Below are positions 1-5,940 of a stretch of 6,540 bases of DNA, piece by piece. The notes under the pieces are model-generated. The model saw only the letters and a program-made list of their open reading frames with translations. It had not been told where the DNA came from and made no database searches. The DNA comes from an uncultured Selenomonadaceae bacterium (GTDB lineage: Bacteria; Bacillota_C; Negativicutes; Selenomonadales; Selenomonadaceae), in contig CAMIWP010000072.1 of the NCBI GenBank assembly GCA_946402475.1, positions 1 through 6,540 of the forward strand, in the 5' to 3' direction. Each line of letters starts with the position of its first letter. Position 1 is the stretch's first letter. A program made the position numbers and the translations under genes.

Positions 1-1
1 C

Positions 2-331
2 ATCGGGGAAGGAGGTTCCCCGACGGAAAGCGCTTCCTCGCATGCGCCCGCGAATCCCATGGAGACAAGGCAGGAATCTGCGACTGCGGCAGAGGATCAG
101 CCGGTATTCGAGGAGGGGAAGAAGCCGATTCCACCGATTTCGGAGGAGATTACAGTTCCCTCAGAACCCGCAGGGGAAGCGATGCTGCCGATCCGGGAGG
201 AAATCCGTCCCCGGGAGGCCGGGAAAGCTCCGGAGATTCCGAAGGAAGAATCCGGCAACACGTCGAACGTGCCAACGGAAAATATGCAGAAGCTCATGCA
301 ATCTGCCGGAAAGGTCTTGCGTGCGGAGTAG
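2..331 (+). CDS. C-terminal end of an upstream protein with an acidic Pro/Glu-rich tail (possibly TamB-like)
   Basis: The frame is open from the left edge to a TAG at 329-331, giving about 109 codons with the true start outside the window. The visible part is low in complexity and rich in Glu, Pro, Ala and Gly. It has repeated short acidic/proline segments such as KKPIPPISEEI and PIREEIRP, and ends in a short helix-like segment (ENMQKLMQSAGKVLRAE). No catalytic motif or membrane segment is visible. The +1 frame is also open here but translates to an Arg-rich string, the usual shadow of a Glu/Pro/Gly-rich gene. In Negativicutes the gene before bamA is often tamB (DUF490 family, an inner-membrane-anchored partner in outer-membrane assembly or lipid transport). 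That assignment is context only, because the TamB beta-helix and DUF490 core are not in the window. The tail looks disordered and could also belong to another envelope protein. Confidence 0.7.
   Translation: MGEGGSPTESASSHAPANPMETRQESATAAEDQPVFEEGKKPIPPISEEITVPSEPAGEAMLPIREEIRPREAGKAPEIPKEESGNTSNVPTENMQKLMQSAGKVLRAE
3..23. repeat. Perfect 8-bp inverted repeat with a GGAGG loop, inside the upstream gene
   Basis: TCGGGGAA (3-10) and TTCCCCGA (16-23) are exact reverse complements around the 5-nt loop GGAGG (11-15). The hairpin lies inside the open frame, where it encodes a Gly/Ser/Pro stretch, and no T-run follows, so it is not a terminator. It may be chance within a low-complexity Gly/Pro/Glu-coding region. 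Confidence 0.6.
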
Positions 332-346
332 AAATTCTGATATGAT
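317..346 (+). promoter_or_regulatory. Candidate sigma-70/sigma-A extended -10 promoter for bamA
   Basis: A TATGAT -10 hexamer (341-346) is preceded by TGA (338-340), which makes an extended -10. A weak -35, TTGCGT (317-322), lies 18 nt upstream. The -35 overlaps the last codons of the upstream gene. Transcription would start near 353, leaving a leader of roughly 107 nt before the bamA TTG. This would let bamA and the following gene be expressed separately from the upstream gene. Confidence 0.55.
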
Positions 347-377
347 AAAGAGGTTTAGGAAGATTTTGCCTGTGGCG

Positions 378-404
378 AAACTTAAACAATTGCGTTATAA
401 GTTT
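378..404. repeat. Inverted repeat in the bamA leader (possible operator or leader hairpin)
   Basis: AAACTTA (378-384) and TAAGTTT (398-404) are perfect 7-bp inverted arms around a 13-nt AT-rich centre. The repeat lies about 25 nt downstream of the predicted bamA transcription start. It could be a repressor operator or a weak hairpin in the 5' leader. No T-run follows it, so it is not a standard terminator. The regulator, if there is one, cannot be named. Confidence 0.4.
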
Positions 405-445
405 GGTTCATGCAGTTCATGATCTATGGAAAAAGCTTGTTGTTT

Positions 446-462
446 AGGAGGTTTCCATTTTG
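446..462 (+). promoter_or_regulatory. Strong ribosome binding site fixing the TTG start of bamA
   Basis: A full AGGAGG (446-451) sits 8 nt before TTG (460-462), and no ATG is available at that spacing. The first in-frame ATG (502-504) would remove the basic N-region and part of the hydrophobic core of the signal peptide. TTG is therefore the likely start. Confidence 0.85.
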
Positions 463-2331
463 AACCAGAAAAGGTATCGCTTCTTGCGCTGCGCGGTGGC
501 TATGACTGCCGGCCTCAGCCTCGTTTCGGGAGTCGTTGCCGCTGCGCCTGCGGGAGAGCCGCAGCCGACTGTGACGGAAACGGTGGCGGCCGATATGGCA
601 GGGCAGTCTGCGCCTGATGCACAGCCAAAAGAGGAAATCGGGCGGGAAAAGCGTCCGGATGATCAGGCTATTCGGGAAAGCATCAAGAAATTTGACGGGC
701 AGACACTGGCAGAAGTCAATTTTGTCGGTGGCTCGGATGAGACGAGGAATACGGCCCGGGCAGCCACATCCATGAAGGCGGGGGATGTTTTTTCCTCGGG
801 CCAGCTGGATAAAGATGCGGAAGCCATCATGAACACGGGTTATTTCGTGGATCTTTATCCAAGTTTCGAGAAGGTTCCCGAGGGTGTTGTGCTGACCTAT
901 CATCTCCAGGAGTATCCCATTTATCGCGGCGTCGAATTTTCCGGTAATCGCATCGTTTCCAGCGAGGAACTGGAAAAGCTCGTCACGCTCCCGAAGGATC
1001 AGCGCTTCAACGGCATCGTGTTCCACAGGAGCATGCAGTCCGTTGAGGATAAGTATCGCGGGGAAGGCTATATCCAGGCCAAGATCGTTGATATGAGGCA
1101 GCGGGAGGACGGCATCATCGAGGTGAAGATCAACGAGGGAATCCTGGAGGGATATAAGGTCAAGGGCAATACGAAGACGAAGGAAAAGGTCATCCTTCGC
1201 GAAATGCGGATGAAGCCGGGAGAGCCCTTTAATGCGAAGAAGGCCCGTCGCAGCATCCAGCGGGTGCAGAACCTGGGGTTCTTTGAGGATGTCAATGTCA
1301 AGATCCTTCCGGGGGTCGATCCCAATGCCGTCATCATGGAGATCGATGTCAAGGAGAAGCGTACGGGAACTTTCGGCATAGGCGCAGGCTACAGTAGCCA
1401 GGACGGCATCGTTGGCATGCTGAGTGTCAGCGATACGAATTTTCGCGGTACGGGGGATGCCGTATCGGTCATCTGGGAAATCAGCGGCGATGACACGGAT
1501 GCCCACGGGTATAGCTTCTCCTATCGGCGGCCTTGGCTGGACAGCAAGGAGACTTCGGGAACCCTGCGCATCTACAACCGTACCTATCGCTACAATGATT
1601 ACGATACCTCCGGAGACTTGAAGGAAAAGTACATGAGGAAGTATTCCGGCGGCGAGATCACCCTTTCTCGTCCCGTCAGTGAGTACTCGAGGAATTACCT
1701 GACCCTTCGGAACCGCAAGGATTCCTATGTCAGGCACTTGTCCGACGGAAATGCGGGGGATCGGAGCAAGGAACTGGGCAGACAGTGGAGAAAGGAAAAC
1801 TTTGGCACCACACGCAGCATCACACTGCAGCATGTCACGGACACCCGGGACAACATCTACGATCCCACGGAAGGCGGGCGCGTGACGCTCACCGGCGAGA
1901 TCGCGGGATTTGGCGGGGACTTCAGCTTCCGCAAGGTCAGCATTGAGGATCTGCGCTTCCGAAAGGTCGGGCGGGCCCAGGTCTTTGCCACCAGGATCGC
2001 CTACGGCATCGGCAGCGGGGACATTTCCGAGTTCAACCAGTTCAAGGTGGGCGGACAGGATACCCTGCGCGGCTACCGGGACGATCAATTTCGCGGGAAC
2101 CGCATGTTCATGGGAACCTTGGAGTATCGCTTCCCCTTGGTGAGCAAGGTTCAGGGAGCGATCTTTACGGACTGGGGAAGCGCCTGGAACGGCGGTTTGA
2201 AGCCCGACAAGTTCCACGGGAGCTTTGGCGTTGGCTTGGCTTTGAATACACCCCTTGGTCCCCTTCGTCTGGATTATGGACGCGGGTCTAACGGTGGAAG
2301 GGTTCACTTCAGCGTGGGCGGCACTTTCTGA
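460..2331 (+). CDS. bamA: Outer membrane protein assembly factor BamA (Omp85 family), three POTRA domains
   Basis: BamA is the central outer-membrane insertase that folds beta-barrel proteins into the outer membrane. The 623-residue product begins with a signal peptide (basic MNQKRYRFLR, hydrophobic core to about residue 26, likely cleavage near A29-A31). A Pro/Glu/Ala-rich linker follows (about 32-67). Three POTRA-like domains come next: about 83-153, 154-227 (starting YRGVEFSGN) and 228-300 (YKVKGNTKTKE, closing with LGFFEDVNV and a VKEKRTG edge). A C-terminal barrel of about 320 residues starts near FGIGAGYSS (305-313). The Omp85 loop-6 signature is present as LRGY at 536-539, and the last strand ends in Phe, matching an outer-membrane beta-signal. 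Proteobacterial BamA is about 800 residues with five POTRAs, so this is the short form I associate with diderm Firmicutes. It starts with TTG behind a strong ribosome binding site, and the next gene begins 2 nt after its stop. The family call is firm; the exact POTRA borders are estimates. Confidence 0.96.
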   Translation: MNQKRYRFLRCAVAMTAGLSLVSGVVAAAPAGEPQPTVTETVAADMAGQSAPDAQPKEEIGREKRPDDQAIRESIKKFDGQTLAEVNFVGGSDETRNTARAATSMKAGDVFSSGQLDKDAEAIMNTGYFVDLYPSFEKVPEGVVLTYHLQEYPIYRGVEFSGNRIVSSEELEKLVTLPKDQRFNGIVFHRSMQSVEDKYRGEGYIQAKIVDMRQREDGIIEVKINEGILEGYKVKGNTKTKEKVILREMRMKPGEPFNAKKARRSIQRVQNLGFFEDVNVKILPGVDPNAVIMEIDVKEKRTGTFGIGAGYSSQDGIVGMLSVSDTNFRGTGDAVSVIWEISGDDTDAHGYSFSYRRPWLDSKETSGTLRIYNRTYRYNDYDTSGDLKEKYMRKYSGGEITLSRPVSEYSRNYLTLRNRKDSYVRHLSDGNAGDRSKELGRQWRKENFGTTRSITLQHVTDTRDNIYDPTEGGRVTLTGEIAGFGGDFSFRKVSIEDLRFRKVGRAQVFATRIAYGIGSGDISEFNQFKVGGQDTLRGYRDDQFRGNRMFMGTLEYRFPLVSKVQGAIFTDWGSAWNGGLKPDKFHGSFGVGLALNTPLGPLRLDYGRGSNGGRVHFSVGGTF

Positions 2332-2333
2332 CC

Positions 2334-3626
2334 ATGAGGAAGGGAGTTTTCCCCTGCGTTGTGCTGCTCATGACCTTCTGTTTGCTGGCGGCTTCCCTTT
2401 CCAAAGGAGAGGCGGGGATCCCCCGGGTGGAACGGGTAACGGTCCAGGTGCGTGCGGCGCAGCATTTGCCTCCTCCGGTTCAGGCGAGGATGGAAAAGAG
2501 TGTCCAAGCCATCGCGGATCAGATCATGCTCGGACAGTTTGTGCCGGAGGTGGAGAAGAGCCGAAGGCAGAAGGAGAGCATCCTTCACGAGGTCTTTGAC
2601 AAGGTGTTGGTGGGCTATACGGTGGCCTCTGTTCGGATCCTGCCGGGAGAGGATACTTCCGTCTGTGTGGATCTCATTCCTTGGTCCGATGTGATTCGGG
2701 GGATTTCCCTGGACATTGCGGTGGAGGGGATGCCCCCGGAGGTAGAAGAACTGGTGCGAAGGGATCTCGTGGGGGTGGATTCGGTCTTTGACAGCGTGCT
2801 CGTGGGCCTGCCCCTTGCCGCCACGGATTGGAGCAACGGCATCCTGAAGCGGCGTGTCAATGAGTTCATGGAAGAGCATTTGCCGGAATTTCGGGCGGAC
2901 TTTGAGCTGGAGACAGAGGAAATCGCAAAGGCAAGGCTTGTAGTTTATCCCCGTTTGCCGGTGGTTCGCACCGTTGACCTTTCCATGCGTTCCGATACGG
3001 TTCCGAACTTCATGCTGTTGGATCGCCGCCAGACAGTGCAGGACCGGGTGAATATGTTGGTGGGGGTTCCGGTTTCCTTTGTCCGCCGCCATGTGGTGGA
3101 ATTTTGCGGGATGTTTGCGGCGGTTCTGGAAGGGTATGCCGATTTTCGGCAGATGGGGATACATGCCAGGGTTTCCATGGAACCGGCGGAGGATCTTGCC
3201 GTCATGATCCGCTCCGATACCCAGGATTACCGCATCCGGTTGGAGGGCATGGCAGATATCGGCAGGGAGGGCACGAAAGAAGATCTCAGGCTTCGTTTCC
3301 ATGCGGGAAGGCGTTTTTCCAAAGTGGATGAAATTTTCCTGCAGACGGATTTTTTCCCGAAGGATGTGAGGGTGCGCTGGGCCTTGGGATATGCCAGAGC
3401 CTTGAGCTCCCGGGGGGAAGTGTCCCTGCAGTACGACTTCAACGCGGACCGCTTCCAGGTGTCCGCAAGGCAGAACCTCGGGGATGACTGGATGCTGCGG
3501 TATGAGTACCGATGGTCGGATCAGTTGGGCGAGGTGGCCCTGCGGTACAAGCTCCATGACTTCCTGGGAGTGGAATATGTGGTGGATCCCAGGGAGAACT
3601 GGTTGCGGCTCATAGGCAATTTCTGA
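2334..3626 (+). CDS. Exported protein of unknown family: three POTRA-like units plus C-terminal beta-strand domain, probable outer-membrane protein
   Basis: I do not recognise this 430-residue protein as a named family. A signal peptide is clear (MRKG, hydrophobic core about 5-21, likely cleavage after KGEA, A27). By eye, residues 30-117, 121-208 and 209-298 each follow the order strand, helix, helix, strand, strand, which is POTRA topology. Examples are RVERVTVQV then two helices then YTVASVRIL and TSVCVDLIPW in the first unit, and GISLDIAVEG to ARLVVYPRL in the second. Residues 299-430 are about 8-10 alternating polar/hydrophobic strands (DLRLRFHAG, VRVRWALGYAR, EVSLQYDFN, WMLRYEYRW, EVALRYKLHD), and the protein ends in NWLRLIGNF. 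A terminal Phe is typical of outer-membrane barrels. No Omp85 xRGx(F/Y) signature is visible, so it may be a reduced or divergent relative. Its ATG follows the bamA TGA by 2 nt with no good ribosome binding site, so it is probably translationally coupled to bamA. A role in barrel assembly is inferred; a wholly periplasmic protein is the alternative. Confidence 0.85.
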   Translation: MRKGVFPCVVLLMTFCLLAASLSKGEAGIPRVERVTVQVRAAQHLPPPVQARMEKSVQAIADQIMLGQFVPEVEKSRRQKESILHEVFDKVLVGYTVASVRILPGEDTSVCVDLIPWSDVIRGISLDIAVEGMPPEVEELVRRDLVGVDSVFDSVLVGLPLAATDWSNGILKRRVNEFMEEHLPEFRADFELETEEIAKARLVVYPRLPVVRTVDLSMRSDTVPNFMLLDRRQTVQDRVNMLVGVPVSFVRRHVVEFCGMFAAVLEGYADFRQMGIHARVSMEPAEDLAVMIRSDTQDYRIRLEGMADIGREGTKEDLRLRFHAGRRFSKVDEIFLQTDFFPKDVRVRWALGYARALSSRGEVSLQYDFNADRFQVSARQNLGDDWMLRYEYRWSDQLGEVALRYKLHDFLGVEYVVDPRENWLRLIGNF

Positions 3627-3632
3627 TTTTGC

Positions 3633-3661
3633 TTGAACAAGGAGTAAGACTTTGCTATAAT
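3633..3661 (+). promoter_or_regulatory. Strong sigma-70/sigma-A extended -10 promoter for ompH
   Basis: TTGAAC (3633-3638) and a perfect TATAAT (3656-3661) are separated by 17 nt. TGc (3653-3655) directly before the -10 makes it an extended -10. Transcription should start near 3668, giving a leader of about 52 nt. The promoter begins 6 nt after the stop of the preceding gene. It is the best promoter match in the window. Confidence 0.8.
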
Positions 3662-3719
3662 GAGAGCGATTTGGTGATATTTGCAAAGGATCTCATGAAA
3701 GAGAAAGGAAGTATATTGT

Positions 3720-4187
3720 ATGGTACAGTTACAGAAAACACAGGTGAAGGTTATCAGCATCCTCATTGCGCTGGTCTTTGTGGGCAGTGTCGTGGCCATA
3801 GCTCTTACTCAGTCTGGCTCCGGGATCGCATCGGCGGCAGGTTCGTCCAATGTGGGAGTTGTTGATTATCGCCAGATCATGGGACAGCATCCCGAGCTTC
3901 AGAACGCGAACACCCAGATGCAGCAGGCCGTCACGGATGCCCAGAAGGAATTCGAAGAGAAGTCTGCCGGCATGAACGATCAGGAGAAGGCGGATTATTA
4001 TCAACAGACGCAGGTGCGCCTTCAGCAGAAACAGCAGGAACTCATCGAGCCCATCCAGAAATCCGTGGATGAGACGGTCAAGAGCGTAGCGGATGCAAAG
4101 GGGTTGACGGTTGTCCTCGACAAGAGCACGGTGGTATATGGCGGGCAGGATATCACCCAGGATGTCATCAAGAAACTTTCCAAGTAA
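3720..4187 (+). CDS. ompH: OmpH/Skp-family periplasmic chaperone
   Basis: Skp/OmpH proteins are trimeric periplasmic chaperones that hold unfolded outer-membrane proteins between helical arms and deliver them towards BamA. The 155-residue product is close to the usual Skp size (about 160). It has an N-terminal hydrophobic segment (11-29), then the family's opening strand VGVVDYRQIMGQHPELQNA (45-63). A Gln/Glu/Lys-rich helical arm follows (about 64-125). The closing strands and helix are GLTVVLDKSTVVYGG and DITQDVIKKL (128-153). The hydrophobic core is long (about 19 residues), so it could be a retained anchor; cleavage near IASA (36-39) would otherwise release it. The ATG has AGGAAG (3706-3711) 8 nt upstream. 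The gene has its own strong promoter and is closed by a hairpin terminator at 4206-4236, so it is probably expressed above its neighbours. Confidence 0.93.
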   Translation: MVQLQKTQVKVISILIALVFVGSVVAIALTQSGSGIASAAGSSNVGVVDYRQIMGQHPELQNANTQMQQAVTDAQKEFEEKSAGMNDQEKADYYQQTQVRLQQKQQELIEPIQKSVDETVKSVADAKGLTVVLDKSTVVYGGQDITQDVIKKLSK

Positions 4188-4205
4188 CAGCATAACGGAT
4201 TGATG

Positions 4206-4236
4206 ATACCGAGCCAGTCATTGCGCTCGGTATTTT
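4206..4236 (+). terminator. Rho-independent terminator after ompH, possibly leaky
   Basis: ATACCGAGC (4206-4214) and GCTCGGTAT (4225-4233) form a perfect 9-bp stem with a 10-nt loop, and TTTT (4233-4236) follows at once. The T-run is short. No convincing promoter was found between it and the next gene at 4284, so partial read-through is likely. Confidence 0.75.
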
Positions 4237-4271
4237 CGTGGAGTGCTGTTCTTTCCGCAGATCATTCCGAG

Positions 4272-4286
4272 AGGAGGCGCCCTATG
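4272..4286 (+). promoter_or_regulatory. Ribosome binding site that decides the start of the 364-residue gene
   Basis: AGGAGG (4272-4277) lies 6 nt before ATG (4284-4286). The same frame is open back to an ATG at 4200, but starting there would translate through the terminator hairpin and place extra residues before the Lys-rich anchor. The 4284 start is strongly preferred. Confidence 0.85.
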
Positions 4287-5378
4287 GCGAAACATGCACC
4301 GTCGGAACAATCGGTGGATGCAAAAAAAGTCAAATCCTTCGTCAAAGGGAAAAAAACAGCCGTCTGTGTCGGTGCCGTTCTTTCTTTGGGCGTTGTCTTT
4401 CTGGGAGGGTGGTTGTTCCGCACGTGGATGGAGCCGGCGAATGTTTCGCAGCCGCCAGAAAGGACTTTGGTGGGAGTGATCGATCTTTCGTCGGCCCTCA
4501 AGTCCCACAAAGACTACAGAAAGTTGGAACAACTCCGTCAGGAGTGCGAGGCATTGCGGGCGGAACTGGAGACCGCCATCTTGCCCGTGCCCCAGGTGGA
4601 TCCGCCCCGGGTGGAGGAAAAGCCCTTTGAGGACTCTGTATGGCAGAAGAATGCCCAGAACGTCATCGGAAGGGCGACGGAATTGTCCAGGCAGCAGAAG
4701 AAAAACGCCATGGAATACAGATCCCGCACGGAAGGAGATTTCTTGGCGAGAAAGGCAAGGATCGACGAGGCGTATCTCAATGACATTACGAATATCCGGT
4801 TGAAATTGGACAATGCGGATGTCCTGGGGCTCAGCGAGGAGGTTGTTCTTTCCTTGGCCGCGCAATTGGAGCAGCTTCAGAAGGAGCGGGGGGAAAAACA
4901 GCATATTCTCAGAGAGCAGTGGGAGGACGAGATCAAGAAATATGCGAGACAGTCCGTGGCGGAGAGCATGGAGGAATTGAAGGCCCAGGCGGTAGCCACG
5001 AAGGAGCAGTTGGAGGCCGAGGCCATGAAACGACAATCGGATGCCCAGGCCAGGGATGTTCAAGCGATGGAAACGCAGATGCAGGCGGCCCAGCGGTTCC
5101 GGAAGGCGGCGGAGAGGCAGCGTGCATTGGAGGAAAAAGAGCAGGAAGTTCTTTCCCTGGAGAACCACATGTACAATGACGTGGCAGGAAAGACAGCGAA
5201 GCTCGCTATTCTGCACCACTTTACCCTGGTGGTGGCAAATCCCGCCACCCGGACGGAATACCTTATTCCTTGGGAGAATCGGGTCGGCACCCCGCCGGAA
5301 CGGTTTGCCAAGGTTATCGCTTCCGGCGCAGAGGACATCACGCAAGAACTTATGGAAGAACTTGAATACATGAAGTGA
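4284..5378 (+). CDS. Membrane-anchored long coiled-coil protein with OmpH-like ends
   Basis: The 364-residue product has a basic cytoplasmic N-terminus (KKVKSFVKGKK), then one membrane segment (about 25-47, TAVCVGAVLSLGVVFLGGWLF). There is no cleavage site or lipobox, so it should stay anchored in the inner membrane with the rest in the periplasm. The periplasmic part opens with LVGVIDLSSALKSHKDYRKL (62-81), which matches the OmpH opening strand. It closes with KLAILHHFTLVVANP and GAEDITQELMEEL (348-360), which parallels GGQDITQDVIKKL in the OmpH upstream. Between them lie about 220 residues of Glu/Gln/Arg/Ala-rich helix broken by a Pro-rich stretch (about 101-114) and a short break near DNADVLGLS (176-184). 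OmpH is usually about 160 residues, so this looks like an OmpH fold with greatly lengthened arms. Function is unknown; an anchored chaperone or an envelope spacer are both possible. It follows a leaky terminator and sits 22 nt before the next gene. Confidence 0.85.
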   Translation: MAKHAPSEQSVDAKKVKSFVKGKKTAVCVGAVLSLGVVFLGGWLFRTWMEPANVSQPPERTLVGVIDLSSALKSHKDYRKLEQLRQECEALRAELETAILPVPQVDPPRVEEKPFEDSVWQKNAQNVIGRATELSRQQKKNAMEYRSRTEGDFLARKARIDEAYLNDITNIRLKLDNADVLGLSEEVVLSLAAQLEQLQKERGEKQHILREQWEDEIKKYARQSVAESMEELKAQAVATKEQLEAEAMKRQSDAQARDVQAMETQMQAAQRFRKAAERQRALEEKEQEVLSLENHMYNDVAGKTAKLAILHHFTLVVANPATRTEYLIPWENRVGTPPERFAKVIASGAEDITQELMEELEYMK

Positions 5379-5400
5379 AGAGAAGGCAGGGATCAGGAAG

Positions 5401-5832
5401 ATGAAAAGGAAATCGGCGGCCTTGATGGTGGCTGTAATGGCCTCCGCATTGACTCTTGGAGGATGCGGGCAGGTAAAGGTGGGCTATGTCAATGAAAGCC
5501 GTCTGGCAGAAGAGGCGCCGCAGATCAAGGCCACCATGGAAGAGGGAACGAAAAAACTGGAAGAAACGCAGGCAGAGCTGGAGAAGAAATTCCGGGAAAA
5601 TCCCGACATGTCTCAGGAGGAAATGCAGAAGCTCCAGCAAGAGGCTCAGCGCAAGGCCATGGGTTTGAACCAGCAGTACATGACACAGATCCAGCAGAAG
5701 ATGGATGTGGCTTTGGCAGAAATCGCCAAGGAGAAAAAGCTGGATGTGGTCGTAGATAATGAGGGCTTGCAAAAATCCGTTCTTCTGGGCGGCATTGATG
5801 TCACCGATGAAGTTATAAAAAAGTTACAGTAA
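5401..5832 (+). CDS. OmpH/Skp-family lipoprotein
   Basis: The 143-residue product has a lipoprotein signal: MKRKSAALMV, a short hydrophobic core, then the lipobox LGGC with Cys22 as the lipidated residue. The mature part shows the OmpH pattern: opening strand VKVGYVNESRLAEEAPQIK (25-43), a charged helical arm (about 44-112) with FRENPDMSQEE as a turn-like break, closing strands KLDVVVDNE and SVLLGG, and the final motif GGIDVTDEVIKKL (130-142). Skp is normally soluble, so a lipidated member would be tied to a membrane face; which membrane cannot be told from the sequence. The ribosome binding site is modest (AGGGA 5388-5392, 8 nt spacing). It is probably co-transcribed with the preceding gene, 22 nt upstream, and is followed by lpxD. 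The family call is firm; the lipidation call rests on the lipobox alone. Confidence 0.9.
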   Translation: MKRKSAALMVAVMASALTLGGCGQVKVGYVNESRLAEEAPQIKATMEEGTKKLEETQAELEKKFRENPDMSQEEMQKLQQEAQRKAMGLNQQYMTQIQQKMDVALAEIAKEKKLDVVVDNEGLQKSVLLGGIDVTDEVIKKLQ

Positions 5833-5837
5833 ACCGG

Positions 5838-5854
5838 ATGCAGCATTGTTGCAT
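5838..5854. repeat. Short inverted repeat after the OmpH lipoprotein gene
   Basis: ATGCA (5838-5842) and TGCAT (5850-5854) pair around a 7-nt loop, and two more G-T pairs can extend the stem. It begins 5 nt after the stop codon. The stem is weak and only a short T-run follows, so it may be a poor terminator or 3'-end element rather than a full stop to transcription. The rest of the 108-nt spacer before lpxD holds a run of seven G (5907-5913) and no promoter I would trust. Confidence 0.3.
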
Positions 5855-5940
5855 TTAGGCATACAGGGACCCTCGCCAATCAATTTGCGCCTGTGTCGCG
5901 GCTTGTGGGGGGGCATAGCAATAAAGGATGATACGTCAAA

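Noticed and set aside
42..422. An Arg-rich 126-codon + strand frame at the left edge, running past the end of the upstream gene.
   Set aside because: It is the +1 shadow of a Glu/Pro/Gly-rich frame, and it runs through the bamA promoter region. No ribosome binding site or domain supports it.
424..2307. A 627-codon open frame on the - strand across bamA.
   Set aside because: It is fully antisense to a clearly recognisable bamA; its translation lacks domain features, and long shadows are expected opposite biased GC-rich codons.
2304..3686. A 460-codon open frame on the - strand across the gene after bamA.
   Set aside because: The + strand product has a signal peptide and ordered strand/helix pattern, whereas the - strand translation is His/Pro/Gln-rich with no recognisable feature.
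3629..3865. A 78-codon + strand frame overlapping the ompH start.
   Set aside because: It starts upstream of the mapped promoter start and overlaps ompH out of frame, with no family resemblance.
4200..4283. A start at 4200 adding 28 residues to the 364-residue protein.
   Set aside because: It would translate the terminator hairpin and has no suitable ribosome binding site; ATG 4284 has AGGAGG at 6 nt and a typical basic N-terminus.
5885..5934. Possible promoter elements before lpxD (TTGCGC, TTGTGG, TGATAC).
   Set aside because: No pair has both acceptable hexamers and 16-18 nt spacing, so lpxD is more likely transcribed from upstream.
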